Notes under the pieces: model-generated
Seen by the model: the letters and a program-made list of their open reading frames with translations, nothing else
Told to the model about the DNA's origin: nothing
The model's database searches: none
Position numbers and translations under genes: made by a program
Shown: in pieces, positions 7,160 to 15,772 of the stretch
Position numbering within the stretch: the first letter of the stretch is position 1
Layout: the number at the start of each line of letters is the position of its first letter
Assembly: GCA_018303755.1 (NCBI GenBank)
Contig: JAGVXO010000010.1
Coordinates: 1 to 33,337 of the forward strand
Source: Candidatus Pacearchaeota archaeon
GTDB taxonomy: Archaea > Nanobdellota > Nanobdellia > Pacearchaeales > GW2011-AR1
Direction of reading: 5' to 3'
Length of the DNA stretch: 33,337 nucleotides

Positions 7160-9178
7160 TTAAACTTTTCTGTCATTTTTTCTACTGGCAAAACACTCAT
7201 TAACTGCATCCAGAACTCTTTTATCAGGAGAAAGAACCTCAACATTATCATTTTCTGAGCGCACGCCTCTGTAAATCTTCTGCAAAAATTCTCTTTTTGC
7301 TTTGTCTTTATAAAACTCCCAGTACCATTGAGGATGAGTTTTTTTCAGTATTCTCCAGAATAAAGAGGCTGCATTGGGATTGGGGTATTTTGTAAAAACA
7401 ATGCTTCTGCATTGCGCTCCTGGAAAATCAACTCCACGATTGCACTTTGTTGTAAATAATACATCAAACTCGCCTTTTTTAAATCTGTCAACATCTTTTC
7501 CAAGAGAGTCATTTTTCTGTTTTTCTATAAGGGAATTTTTTGAAACAAGATTTTTAAGAGAATATCTGATTTTTTCATCTTCAGAAGGCAAATCATCAAA
7601 AGAATTAACATGGATGAGAGCGGGTTTTTTAGAAACAGAAATGCATTTATCGAGAGCAACAAGATAATCTTCTCTTGAAACATTGCCTGATTTGAAGTTT
7701 TCATATTTGCAGTCAATTTCGACGCCTGTGGCAACAGATTCAACACTTCCCTGATTTTTTATCTCTGCATCAATAACTATAAAATTCTCAATACCAAAAA
7801 TATGCTTCAAAACTCTTTCAGAATGAACTGTTCCTGACATCATTACAATTGAATTGCTTTTGTCAAGCAGTTCTGAAAACATTTTGGCAAGATTTGTCGT
7901 CACAATTCCTACGGTGATTCCTCTTTCCTCTCTGCTAAAAGAAACATAGGCATCATCAATCAGCCCTTCAAATGATTTTGCAATTTCAAGAGTCCTATAA
8001 GCGTAACTCTCTTCATCAATTCCTTCAAGTATTTCCTGATTGTCAAGGATAAACTTGATTAATCTGCAAAAAGAAGTATCTGCCAGCTTGCTAATTTCCA
8101 AGTTATTAAATCCCTTGGATTCAATATCACTTAAAATTTTAGAGGTAATTGAAGAAAGCACCTCAACAAGAGAATTAACCCTGTCATCCTCACTGAAAAA
8201 ATTATTTAATGAATTAAAAAGCCGCGTTAAATTAAGATGTTTTTCAGTTGAAAAGCTGTCAAGAAATTCATCACACTCGTCAATTATTTCAACTTCTGTC
8301 ATTGGCTTTCTATTCATTGCTGTTTCAAGAAGATATTTCGCAGAATTAAAAACAATAACCTCTGCATCAATATAAGAATTAAACTGGTTGTAATAACTGC
8401 ATCCTTGCTTTCTGTTAAAAATAGTAAAATCAATTCCTTTTAACCCCTTGTATTTTCTTTTTTTAGCTTCTATTTTTAAATCAAACTCAGATGGGAGAAT
8501 AGGGCACCAGTATGGGCAGACACTTGCAACAGAAATTCTTCTTATATCTTTTAATTCGAGGTTATCGCTGACTTTTGGATTTTCTTTTAGATACTCCTTT
8601 AATTTAACGAAGTTCTTTTCTTTTATTTCTATCTTGCATGGAAGTTCATAATAATCTGCAGAATTTCCTCTTGAATACAAGCAGGGATGATTGTCTCTTC
8701 CAGTTATAACTTTTATTTTTAGTTTTTTGTGATTATTTTTCAGGACATATTTACTACCAGAATAATCTGCCTGATACTGCCTTTGAAGGGCTTTTCCAGG
8801 AACAACAATGCTTGCATTTCCGATTTTTTTAGCCACATTCAGGGCAATAGCTGATTTTCCTGTTCCGCATACTCCGCGCACAAAAATAACTTTTTTTCCA
8901 TTTTTAATCTCACGAATAATTTCATTGGATATATCTTCCTGATTTTTTCCATTTGAAAATTTCAAAGGATTTAGCTTTTGATTGTTTGAATAAAGGTTGA
9001 ATCCTGAAACATCCTCCCCAGAGTTGTATTCGTTTTCATCATCAAGATTATCTGCACTATCCCATATATCTAAAGCAGGGATTCTATTTTTCACAAACCT
9101 TTCTTCTATGTCAATATCCTTTTTAACAGAATCCGGAATTGAAATACTTCCGTCAGAATTAAAATTCAGCTGTGTCAT
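7160..9178 (-). CDS. XPD/DinG-family (Rad3-type) Fe-S DNA helicase
   Basis: A 672-residue superfamily 2 helicase. Walker A is GVCGTGKS (102-109). Motif II is DECDE (300-304). Motif V is near NRGVDFPGA and motif VI near QKIYRGVR (633-640). Between motifs I and II there are cysteines at 166, 181, 221, 225 and 260, matching the iron-sulfur cluster domain of XPD and DinG helicases, which unwind DNA 5' to 3' in repair. The first 80 residues are acidic and low in complexity and not part of the helicase core. Its stop codon overlaps the TATA box of the next gene. The family is clear; XPD versus DinG-like is not settled. Confidence 0.82.
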   Translation of the reverse strand: MTQLNFNSDGSISIPDSVKKDIDIEERFVKNRIPALDIWDSADNLDDENEYNSGEDVSGFNLYSNNQKLNPLKFSNGKNQEDISNEIIREIKNGKKVIFVRGVCGTGKSAIALNVAKKIGNASIVVPGKALQRQYQADYSGSKYVLKNNHKKLKIKVITGRDNHPCLYSRGNSADYYELPCKIEIKEKNFVKLKEYLKENPKVSDNLELKDIRRISVASVCPYWCPILPSEFDLKIEAKKRKYKGLKGIDFTIFNRKQGCSYYNQFNSYIDAEVIVFNSAKYLLETAMNRKPMTEVEIIDECDEFLDSFSTEKHLNLTRLFNSLNNFFSEDDRVNSLVEVLSSITSKILSDIESKGFNNLEISKLADTSFCRLIKFILDNQEILEGIDEESYAYRTLEIAKSFEGLIDDAYVSFSREERGITVGIVTTNLAKMFSELLDKSNSIVMMSGTVHSERVLKHIFGIENFIVIDAEIKNQGSVESVATGVEIDCKYENFKSGNVSREDYLVALDKCISVSKKPALIHVNSFDDLPSEDEKIRYSLKNLVSKNSLIEKQKNDSLGKDVDRFKKGEFDVLFTTKCNRGVDFPGAQCRSIVFTKYPNPNAASLFWRILKKTHPQWYWEFYKDKAKREFLQKIYRGVRSENDNVEVLSPDKRVLDAVNECFASRKNDRKV

Positions 9179-9262
9179 TTGAACAAAATAAAAAGAGAAG
9201 TATATAAAGATTTAATTAATCCGCTCTACTCACCATAATTTGTGCGCTTCGCGCACTTGTTT

Positions 9263-9410
9263 ATTCTGCAAATCCTTAACCCATTTAATGATTGGTTTTT
9301 TATATGATTTAATTGATATTATGGGATATTAATTAATGTTAAAAACAAAATAGCAAACCTTCAATGAAAATATAATAGATAATAGGAGGGGGGGATGTTA
9401 GAAAAATTAA
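9263..9410 (+). repeat. Dispersed intergenic repeat, copy 4
   Basis: 5' box ATTCTGCAAATCCTTAACCC, ATTGATATTATGG, CCTTCAATGAA, and 3' box GGGGGGGATGTTAGAAAAA. A GTGCGC-TTC-GCGCAC hairpin lies directly upstream (9242-9256). It lies between two minus-strand genes, opposite to their direction. Confidence 0.75.
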
Positions 9411-9423
9411 AAGGGGCTTAATT

Positions 9424-10203
9424 TTAGTTCATCACTTGCATATCCGCTCGCCATCGGTATTTATACGGCGCAATATCTCCTGCTTTTTTCACATTCAAAA
9501 TTTTTATTTTCTTTTTATATCTCTTTGCATCATCTTTAATAGAACTGATTATTTCCTCTGCATCATTCCCAAAACCATAATAATTTATTTCTGTGTGTTT
9601 TTTCGCAGCCATAAAAGTGTATTTTAAAAATGTGTCTTTAAGCTGAGGGCGCGGCATTACAATTCTGTCAAATTTAATTCTTTTTTTAGCAAGCATTGGA
9701 ATTATTCTTTTTACATCTCCCTGAATAATGTGCACATTAGAAATCTTGTTTAGTTTTACATTTTCTTCTGCATATTTTGAACACTCTCTTCCTAACTCGA
9801 TACTATAAACCTCTTTTGCCTTTGATTTTTTTGCAATAACAACAGAAAAAGGCGCAACGCCTGCAAACATCACCAAAACTTTTTCATTTTTTTTAACTCT
9901 ATCTGCAATTTCTTTTCTTTCATTGCTAAGGCGCGGAGAAAAATAGCATGTTTCAATATTAAATCTAAACCTGCATCCATTTTCAATATAATCTGCAATA
10001 AGTGTTTTTTCGCCTGTTAGATAATTTGTCTTAATTGTCCTTAATCTTCCTCTGACTTTGCCTGCTTTTTCAACAATCGTTTTTATACGAGGATTATTCT
10101 GCATCAATGATTTTGCATAATTAATCTTGCCTTTTTTAGGGATTTTTTCAGAAAATTTGATAATTGCAATGTTTCCAAGAACATCATATGAAAAAGATGC
10201 CAT
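9424..10203 (-). CDS. trm5: Trm5-type tRNA (guanine37-N1)-methyltransferase
   Basis: A 259-residue SAM-dependent methyltransferase. NYLTGEKT and ENGCRFRFNIETCYFSPRLS match the Trm5 substrate-binding region before the Rossmann core. SAM motif I is VLVMFAGVAPFSVV, motif II holds SIELGRE, and MPRP occupies the position of the Trm5 N-(L/M)-P-like loop. Trm5 methylates N1 of G37 next to the anticodon and prevents frameshifting. It is shorter than typical archaeal Trm5 (about 330), apparently lacking the N-terminal D1 domain. It shares a divergent promoter region with pheS. In some archaea a related enzyme works on wyosine, so exact specificity is open. Confidence 0.82.
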   Translation of the reverse strand: MASFSYDVLGNIAIIKFSEKIPKKGKINYAKSLMQNNPRIKTIVEKAGKVRGRLRTIKTNYLTGEKTLIADYIENGCRFRFNIETCYFSPRLSNERKEIADRVKKNEKVLVMFAGVAPFSVVIAKKSKAKEVYSIELGRECSKYAEENVKLNKISNVHIIQGDVKRIIPMLAKKRIKFDRIVMPRPQLKDTFLKYTFMAAKKHTEINYYGFGNDAEEIISSIKDDAKRYKKKIKILNVKKAGDIAPYKYRWRADMQVMN

Positions 10204-10251
10204 TATCTATATATAAAAAGGTTTATTAATAAATACTTCCATAAGCAGTTT

Positions 10252-11754
10252 ATGGATAAATTAATTGAATCTCTTTCTCCAAACGAAAGAAAAATACTGC
10301 CTTTTTTACAGCAGGATTTTGATTCAGTTTCTGCAAAATCCGGGCTTGACAAAGTGTCTGTGCTAAGGGCATTGGAATTCCTGAATTCAAAAAAATTAAT
10401 AATTCTTGATATTACTAAAAAAAAGATAGCGGATTTAGGGACAAACGGAGTTTATTACAAGAAAAAAGGACTGCCAGAAAGACGGCTTATTCAGATTATT
10501 GAAAAAGGAATAATCTCACTTGAAGACGCACAGAAACAAAGCGGGCTTTCAGACAATGAATTTAAAGCAGCCATAGGTGCTCTTAAAAACAAGGCAATAA
10601 TTGAAATAAAATCAGGAAAGATTCACCTGACTGAAACAAAGGAAAAAATATCAAAAAAAATGCCTGAAGAGCAGTTCATTGAGTTGCTGCCAATTGATTT
10701 CACTAAAATGTCTGTAGAACAGAAATTTGCATTTGATAATCTAAAAAGCAGAAAAGAAATAATTGAAATAAATGAATCTCAGATAATAACTTATGAATTG
10801 ACTGAAACAGGCAGAAAATTAGCAGGAGAAAACCTGTCTGAAATGAAAAATTATATTGAAGTTTTAAGTCCTGAAATGCTCAGAACAAATTCTTGGAAAG
10901 GAAAAAAATTCAGGCGGTATGACATTCTCTCGCCTGTTCCAAAAATATGCGGAGGCAAGAGGCATTTTGTAAATCAATCAATTGAATATGGAAGAAAAAT
11001 CTGGACAGAGCTTGGATTTAAGGAAATGACAGGAAAGATTATACAACCATCTTTCTGGAATTTTGATGCTCTATTTACTGCACAGGATCATCCTGTAAGA
11101 GAGTTGCAGGATACATTTTATCTTGATAAAATTGGAATGCTCCCTGATAAAAAACTGGTTGGCTCTGTTAAAGAAGCGCATGAAAAAGGAGTTGGAGGAA
11201 GCACTGGATGGAAATACTTGTGGAATGAGGAAAATGCAAAGAGAATGGTTTTAAGAACGCACACGACTGTTCTTTCAGCGCTAACATTATCCTCGCTAAA
11301 AAAATCTGAAATGCCTGCAAAATTCTTTGCAATAGGAAAAAATTTCAGAAATGAAACAGTTGATTGGAGTCATGGATTTGAATTCAACCAGACAGAAGGG
11401 ATTGTTGTTGATAAAAATTTAACATTCAGGCATCTTTTAGGATATCTTAAAGAATTCTTCAGCAAAATGGGATTTGAGAAAATAAGATTCAGGCCTGCTT
11501 ATTTCCCATATACAGAGCCGAGTGTTGAAATTGACATATTCCATCCAGAAAAAAAATGCTGGTTAGAATTAGGGGGAGCAGGCATATTCCGCCCAGAAGT
11601 TACAATTCCTTTGCTTGGCGAGGAAATTCCTGTTCTCGCATGGGGGCCTGGATTTGACAGAATTTTAATGGATTATTATGAAATAAAAGATTTAAGAGAG
11701 ATGTACAAAAATGACATTAATCAGCTGAGAAAAATGAAGGTGTGGATAAAATGA
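10252..11754 (+). CDS. pheS: Phenylalanyl-tRNA synthetase alpha subunit
   Basis: A 500-residue archaeal-type alpha subunit that joins phenylalanine to tRNA-Phe with PheT. The first 190 residues contain winged-helix modules. The class II catalytic core follows, with motif 2-like HPVRELQDTF (280-289), the RNETVDWSHG block and a C-terminal motif 3 region with GPGFDRI. A TATA-like ATATATAAAAAGG lies about 40 bp upstream. The stop overlaps the next ATG (ATGA), starting a four-gene translationally coupled operon ending in pheT. Confidence 0.95.
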   Translation: MDKLIESLSPNERKILPFLQQDFDSVSAKSGLDKVSVLRALEFLNSKKLIILDITKKKIADLGTNGVYYKKKGLPERRLIQIIEKGIISLEDAQKQSGLSDNEFKAAIGALKNKAIIEIKSGKIHLTETKEKISKKMPEEQFIELLPIDFTKMSVEQKFAFDNLKSRKEIIEINESQIITYELTETGRKLAGENLSEMKNYIEVLSPEMLRTNSWKGKKFRRYDILSPVPKICGGKRHFVNQSIEYGRKIWTELGFKEMTGKIIQPSFWNFDALFTAQDHPVRELQDTFYLDKIGMLPDKKLVGSVKEAHEKGVGGSTGWKYLWNEENAKRMVLRTHTTVLSALTLSSLKKSEMPAKFFAIGKNFRNETVDWSHGFEFNQTEGIVVDKNLTFRHLLGYLKEFFSKMGFEKIRFRPAYFPYTEPSVEIDIFHPEKKCWLELGGAGIFRPEVTIPLLGEEIPVLAWGPGFDRILMDYYEIKDLREMYKNDINQLRKMKVWIK

Positions 11755-11840
11755 AAGGAATAACACTATTAGATGTTTTAGTTTATATATTGGTTTTTAT
11801 ATTAATGGGGATAGGGCTATACGCCCTATTTTTTGTGTAA
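11751..11840 (+). CDS. 29-residue single-pass membrane protein in pheST operon
   Basis: A very short gene: MKGITLLDVL followed by a hydrophobic helix (VYILVFILMGIGLYALFFV). Its ATG overlaps the pheS stop (ATGA) and its stop overlaps the ATG of the next gene (TAATG), so the reading frame exactly fills the gap. This tight coupling is the main evidence that it is real. It has one transmembrane segment and no known family. Its place between pheS and pheT suggests co-expression, not necessarily a shared function. Confidence 0.65.
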   Translation: MKGITLLDVLVYILVFILMGIGLYALFFV

Positions 11841-12160
11841 TGGCAAACAGGATATTTGATAGTATCTTATTTTGGATAGCAATTACTCTGACAATAATTG
11901 TAGCTCTATGGCTGCTTCATGGTTCGCCAACAGAAACAGGTTCAATAATCGCAGTAGCTTTATTCACTGCAACATCCGAGGTATTAATATGGAGATATAT
12001 GTTTAATCTTGATAAAAATGTTTCAATAAGTTTTATAAAAATGAAAAACGAAATGAATACCAGTTTTATAAGAATAGAAAGCGAGATGGATAGAAGATTT
12101 TCAAGTGTTAATGATAAATTAAACAATATACAAAATTCATTGAATAAAAGGATAAAATGA
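11840..12160 (+). CDS. Two-helix membrane protein with C-terminal coiled coil
   Basis: A 106-residue protein with transmembrane segments near residues 9-27 and 34-52, then a heptad-like helix (residues 58-106) resembling short coiled coils with repeated FIxMKNEMN, FIRIESEMD and FSSVNDKLN units. No known enzyme family is seen. It overlaps the preceding small gene by 1 nt and pheT by 4 nt (ATGA), so all four genes are coupled. Similar small membrane proteins are common in DPANN genomes; its role is unknown. Confidence 0.8.
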   Translation: MANRIFDSILFWIAITLTIIVALWLLHGSPTETGSIIAVALFTATSEVLIWRYMFNLDKNVSISFIKMKNEMNTSFIRIESEMDRRFSSVNDKLNNIQNSLNKRIK

Positions 12161-13794
12161 CAATCCTTACAATACCAAAAGCGCGGTTTGAAAAAGAAAT
12201 AGGAAAGCTTGATGAGAAAATGCTTGACAGAATTGCAATGTTTGGCACTCCTGTTGAAGCGCTCACTGATTCAGAACTGCAGATAGAAATATTCCCGAAC
12301 AGGCCTGATTTGCTATCATATCAGAATTATAAAATGGCAATTTCTGCATTTCTAGGAAAAAGCAAGGGCATAAAAAAAATAAAATTAAATCCTCTATCAA
12401 AAAATTACAGGGTAATTGTTGAAAAAGCAGTCTCAGATGTGCGCCCTTATACTGCGTGCGCAGTTATAAAGGGCATAAAATTCAATGATAAAAAAATAAA
12501 AGAAATAATAGATATTCAGGAAAAACTGCATTTAACCCTGGGAAGAAAAAGAAAAAAAGCAGCAATAGGCATATATCCCCTTGATAAAATTTCATTTCCA
12601 ATAAAATTCACCGCAATGGCTCCTGAAGAAATAAAATTCCAGCCATTGGAATTTCCGTCAGAAATAAACGGAAAGCAGATATTATCAAAACATCCTGCTG
12701 GAAGAGAATATGGAGAGCTTCTAAAAGGGCTGGAAAAATATCCCGTATTCATTGATTCAAATAAAGAAATTTTAAGCATGCCTCCGATAATAAATTCCCA
12801 TAAAACAGGAAAGATTGCAGAAGATACAAAGGACTTATTTATTGAATGCAGTGGATTTGAAATTGAAAATCTTAGCAAAATATTAAACATACTTGTCTGC
12901 ACACTGCATTCAATGGGTGGAGAAATTTATCCGGTGGAAATCGCATATGCAAAAAATCCTATAAAAACGCCGGATTTAACACATCAAAAAATAAAAATAT
13001 GTGCTGAAAAATCCAATTCTCTTCTTGGATTAAATCTAAAAGAGAAAGATATAACCACGCTTCTTGAAAAAATGGGGCATGAAATTTCTGGGAAAAATGT
13101 GCTTATTGCTCCCTGGAGAACAGATATAATGCACGAAGTGGATTTAATAGAAGATATTGCAATAGCTTACGGCTATGAAAATTTTATTCCCGAAATGCCA
13201 AAAATAGCCACAATTGGAGAGCAGGACAAAAAAGAGTCTATAAAATCAAAAATTGCAGGGCTGCTTGTAGGGCTTGGGCTTCTTGAAACTTCAAGTTATC
13301 ACTTGACAACAAAAGAAGCACAGATAAAAAATATGGGGGAGAAAGATTTTATTAAAGTAATTGAATCCAAAACAGAGTATAATCTTTTAAGAAAAGATTT
13401 ATCGCACTGCCTTTTAAGAATACTTTCTGAAAACAAAGATGTGGAATATCCACAAGAAATCTTTGAAATAGGAAGAGTATTCAAGAACGCGGGCGAATCA
13501 ATAATTGAAAAAGATTCTCTTGCAATTGCGCTTGCGCCAGGAAATTTCACAAAAATGAAGCAGATATTTGAATATATTTCAAGAATGACAAATGTTCAGA
13601 TTGTTTTAGAAAATCCTTCCCTTATTCCTGTACATTTAATTGAAGGAAGAACTGCAGAAATAAAGCTCGGAAAGCAGACAATCGGATTTATTGGAGAGGT
13701 TCATCCGAGGATACTTTCAAACTTCAAGATAAAAATGCCAGTTTCACTTCTTGAAATCGAGCTTGATGAACTTATGAAAATGATAGTTGAATGA
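12157..13794 (+). CDS. pheT: Phenylalanyl-tRNA synthetase beta subunit
   Basis: A 545-residue archaeal-type PheT. The early segment MFGTPVEALTDSELQIEIFPNRPDLLS is typical of the N-terminal domain. B3/B4 domain sequence follows with PPIINSHKTGKI, then a B5 domain around WRTDIMHEVDLIEDIAIAYG, then the catalytic-like domain ending with GEVHP. It forms the alpha2beta2 synthetase with PheS. The length is normal for archaea. It overlaps the upstream gene by 4 nt. A dispersed repeat begins at its stop codon. Confidence 0.95.
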   Translation: MTILTIPKARFEKEIGKLDEKMLDRIAMFGTPVEALTDSELQIEIFPNRPDLLSYQNYKMAISAFLGKSKGIKKIKLNPLSKNYRVIVEKAVSDVRPYTACAVIKGIKFNDKKIKEIIDIQEKLHLTLGRKRKKAAIGIYPLDKISFPIKFTAMAPEEIKFQPLEFPSEINGKQILSKHPAGREYGELLKGLEKYPVFIDSNKEILSMPPIINSHKTGKIAEDTKDLFIECSGFEIENLSKILNILVCTLHSMGGEIYPVEIAYAKNPIKTPDLTHQKIKICAEKSNSLLGLNLKEKDITTLLEKMGHEISGKNVLIAPWRTDIMHEVDLIEDIAIAYGYENFIPEMPKIATIGEQDKKESIKSKIAGLLVGLGLLETSSYHLTTKEAQIKNMGEKDFIKVIESKTEYNLLRKDLSHCLLRILSENKDVEYPQEIFEIGRVFKNAGESIIEKDSLAIALAPGNFTKMKQIFEYISRMTNVQIVLENPSLIPVHLIEGRTAEIKLGKQTIGFIGEVHPRILSNFKIKMPVSLLEIELDELMKMIVE

Positions 13795-13935
13795 TTCTGC
13801 AAATCTGTCATCCATTTATACATTAGAAATTATATAATTTGATTGAATATTGAATAAAATTAATTAAATGAAAGAATAAAACTTCAATGAACCCGCCTAA
13901 AATAAGGAAAAAGAATGGATGTTAGAAAAATAAAT
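13794..13935 (+). repeat. Dispersed intergenic repeat, copy 5
   Basis: Begins at the pheT stop codon. 5' box ATTCTGCAAATCTGTCATCC, then ACTTCAATGAA, and 3' box AAAGAATGGATGTTAGAAAA. CATCCATT (13809-13816) and AATGGATG (13914-13921) are perfect 8-bp complements, linking the two conserved boxes. It lies between convergent genes. Confidence 0.75.
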
Positions 13936-13951
13936 AAGTCAGAGAAAAAAA

Positions 13952-14452
13952 TTACCCGAAATAACTTTTTTCTTTTTTAATTGATGACTTTTTCCAGTTG
14001 ATTTTTAAAGAATTAAAAATTTGCTCAAACTCTGGCTTCATCTCCTGCCACTGGCTGAAAGACTTTTTGATAAATTCTGCCTCATTTTTTTCGCCGTAAT
14101 TAAGTTCGAGAGCGAATGAATCTATTTCAATTTCTCCTATTTCTCCGAATATTTTTGAAAGAATTTCTTTGTCTTCAGAAGAAATCCCCCTTGTCAAAAA
14201 CATATGAAACATTGAGCCGTTGGAAGGATTTAGCAAAAGTTCTGCAAAATTCATCATAGATGCAAATTTCGCGATAATTAATTTCCTCATATCTCTGAGA
14301 ATTGTAGTGCCGGAGAATTCTGCCTTGCTTATTTCAAAGTCCTCATCAAGCTCTTTAAATGACGGGAGAGAGTATTTTTTTGCCAGTTTTTCATACTCTT
14401 CACGTATTATTTCGAGTTCTTCAATAGGAGTTTTACAATCATCAGATGCCAT
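13952..14452 (-). CDS. Conserved hypothetical helical protein
   Basis: A 166-residue soluble protein, acidic and largely helical, with no family recognised. Notable stretches are YSLPSFKELDEDFEIS near the N-terminus, a hydrophobic helix around FASMMNFAELLLNP, and a Lys-rich C-terminus (KKSSIKKEKSYFG). No transmembrane segment or obvious catalytic motif is visible. A good TATA box (GTTTATAAAC) lies 28-37 bp upstream of the ATG, supporting a real, probably leaderless, gene. Its function is unknown. Confidence 0.75.
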   Translation of the reverse strand: MASDDCKTPIEELEIIREEYEKLAKKYSLPSFKELDEDFEISKAEFSGTTILRDMRKLIIAKFASMMNFAELLLNPSNGSMFHMFLTRGISSEDKEILSKIFGEIGEIEIDSFALELNYGEKNEAEFIKKSFSQWQEMKPEFEQIFNSLKINWKKSSIKKEKSYFG

Positions 14453-14497
14453 TTAAATCACATAACGCTATAAAATCGCGCGTTTATAAACATATTG

Positions 14498-14633
14498 AAA
14501 AGCCTCTCCTCGGCCCTTGCTCGTTTTAGTTTCTCTTCCTTTTTGAGTTTAGTTTCGGTTCTCGCAAAAGCCTCTCCTCGGCCCTTGCTCGTTTTAGTTT
14601 CTCTTCCTTTTTGAGTTTAGTTTCGGTTCTCGC
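14498..14633. repeat. 68-bp tandem duplication next to tRNA-Thr 3' end
   Basis: Two identical 68-bp units, 14498-14565 and 14566-14633, each beginning AAAAGCCTC on the plus strand. The tRNA-Thr gene follows at the same 68-bp period and also begins (at its 3' end) AAAAGCCTC. Read on the tRNA strand, each unit ends CCGAGGAGAGGCTTTT, close to the tRNA end CCGAGGCTTTT. The unit looks like spacer plus an imperfect copy of the tRNA 3' end. Confidence 0.85.
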
Positions 14634-14636
14634 AAA

Positions 14637-14733
14637 AGCCTCGGGTGAGAATTGAACTCACGGCCTCCACATTTTTGAATATTTATTATACAATGTACCA
14701 ATGTGGCGCTCTAACCTGCCGAGCTACCGAGGC
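14637..14733 (-). tRNA. tRNA-Thr (anticodon GGT), intron-containing
   Basis: On the minus strand the acceptor GCCTCGG pairs with CCGAGGC (discriminator U), the D stem is GCTC/GAGC, the anticodon stem CCACA/TGTGG, and the T arm GTGAG-TTCAATT-CTCAC. The loop TT-GGT-A gives anticodon GGT (codon ACC). A 23-nt intron (14673-14695) lies after position 37, the canonical archaeal site. A TATA box (ATTTATAATC) lies upstream around 14757. Exact intron ends may shift by one base. Confidence 0.93.
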
Positions 14734-14764
14734 ATAAAAATAGATAAAAACAAAGATTATAAAT

Positions 14765-14863
14765 ATTCTGCAAATCCTTAATCCATTTACAAGTTGGACT
14801 GTAAATAAAAAACACCAATGGACAACCTTAAATAAGGAAAGGAATGAAATGTTAGAAAAATCA
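14765..14863 (+). repeat. Dispersed intergenic repeat, copy 6
   Basis: A shorter copy: 5' box ATTCTGCAAATCCTTAATCC, then AACACCAATGG and 3' box GGAATGAAATGTTAGAAAAA. The AT-rich middle is mostly missing. AACA can pair with TGTT of the 3' box. It is followed in tandem by copy 7. Confidence 0.75.
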
Positions 14864-14892
14864 ATATTAGTACGCACCGAAGGCATGCTTGT

Positions 14893-15024
14893 AATTTTGC
14901 AAACCTGCTAACCATTAATACATTGACTTTTTGGATTTTTTAATTAATAATGTTAAATTAAACAAAAAACTTCAATGAAAAGACATTGAATCTTGGAAAG
15001 TTATGAGATATTAGAAAAATAAAT
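14893..15024 (+). repeat. Dispersed intergenic repeat, copy 7
   Basis: 5' box ATTTTGCAAACCTGCTAACC, TTAATTAATAATG, ACTTCAATGAAAAGA, and 3' box GGAAAGTTATGAGATATTAG. CTAA in the 5' box can pair with TTAG at the 3' end. It ends 7 bp before the next minus-strand gene. Confidence 0.75.
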
Positions 15025-15031
15025 TATCGTT

Positions 15032-15256
15032 TTAAGAATTATTCAAAGATTTGCTGGAGCTGTCAGGAACCCACCTTAACTTAATTACTTCGCCACTTAT
15101 CCTTGCAGTGTTGCTTCCGACTTTTTTAAACCAGTCAAAATAAAGCGAGATAAATTTATTGACATTGTCCTTGCTATTCATAGAAAGATTATTATTCGAA
15201 ATAATAAAAAATGCATTCAGAAGGACGAGGATTACGAGAATTGTGTAGAATTTCAT
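15032..15256 (-). CDS. Small membrane-anchored protein, paralogue of upstream gene
   Basis: Read from the ATG at 15256 (74 residues), one base after the stop of the upstream gene. It has one N-terminal hydrophobic helix (FYTILVILVLLNAFFII) then a soluble outer part. The segment SLYFDWFKKVGSN...VIKLRWVPDSSS resembles LYLSWLVHGFGN...AIKLDWSSSNN in the upstream protein, so the two are probably tandem duplicates. No function is known; extracytoplasmic location is inferred. Confidence 0.7.
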   Translation of the reverse strand: MKFYTILVILVLLNAFFIISNNNLSMNSKDNVNKFISLYFDWFKKVGSNTARISGEVIKLRWVPDSSSKSLNNS

Positions 15257-15257
15257 T

Positions 15258-15581
15258 TTATAACTTATCAAGAAGCCCCTGTTCAGTGTTATTCGAACTG
15301 CTCCAATCGAGTTTAATCGCATGAGATGTAAGGACTTTTAGATTGCCAAAACCATGAACAAGCCATGAAAGATAAAGCTTAATTGCTGTCTTCATTCCAT
15401 CAACACTGCTAAAATTAATTCCTTTTCCAGAAGTGCTGATAACAAATCCAATATAAAACAAGAGGATAAAAATAAGAAGGATTATCCAAGTAAATTTATG
15501 CCTTAAATATCGCAGTTTTACAAAAATAAATACAATTGCACAAATTGCTAGTATTACTAAAATATGGAACCAAGATAGCAT
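15258..15581 (-). CDS. Small membrane protein with two hydrophobic helices
   Basis: A 107-residue protein with hydrophobic segments near residues 4-20 and 31-50, then a soluble tail of about 55 residues. The tail shares a pattern (LYLSWLVHGFGNLK, HAIKLDWSSSNN) with the next gene, which starts one base after this stop. An SD-like GAGGTG lies just before its ATG on the minus strand. No known family; two-gene operon of related envelope proteins. Confidence 0.75.
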   Translation of the reverse strand: MLSWFHILVILAICAIVFIFVKLRYLRHKFTWIILLIFILLFYIGFVISTSGKGINFSSVDGMKTAIKLYLSWLVHGFGNLKVLTSHAIKLDWSSSNNTEQGLLDKL

Positions 15582-15646
15582 TTTTCACCTCTTTTATTAC
15601 AAGTTACTAAGATTTAAAAATGTTTATATGCTCCTAAAAGTGACAA

Positions 15647-15772
15647 AGCCCTGTAGTCTAGCGGTCAAGGATCCGGCCCTCTGGTCGAGCGAGTTCACGA
15701 GACTCATCCTCACTTAATACGAGTGAGCTCAGGAGAGAGGCTGGGACCCAGGTTCGAATCCTGGCAGGGCTA
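15647..15772 (+). tRNA. tRNA-Gln (anticodon CTG), intron-containing
   Basis: Acceptor AGCCCTG pairs with CAGGGCT (discriminator A). D stem GTCT/GGAT; anticodon stem CGGCC (15674-15678) pairs with GGCTG (15739-15743); T arm CCAGG-TTCGAAT-CCTGG. The loop CT-CTG-G-A gives anticodon CTG (codon CAG). A 53-nt intron (15685-15737) lies after position 37; CTCT and AGAG near its ends could form the central helix of the splicing motif. TATA-like sequence lies at about 15612-15630. Intron ends are uncertain by about one base. Confidence 0.9.

Noticed and set aside
7374..8651. Open frames on the plus strand opposite the helicase
   Set aside because: Antisense to conserved helicase motifs with unlikely composition; treated as chance frames.
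14686..14886. Open frame across tRNA-Thr and repeat copy 6
   Set aside because: It runs through the tRNA gene and the repeat and has no start signal.
15647..15772. Reading the split tRNA as tRNA-Glu or tRNA-Arg
   Set aside because: Only the fold with acceptor AGCCCTG/CAGGGCT and stem CGGCC/GGCTG gives U33 and all standard arms; it yields anticodon CTG (Gln).
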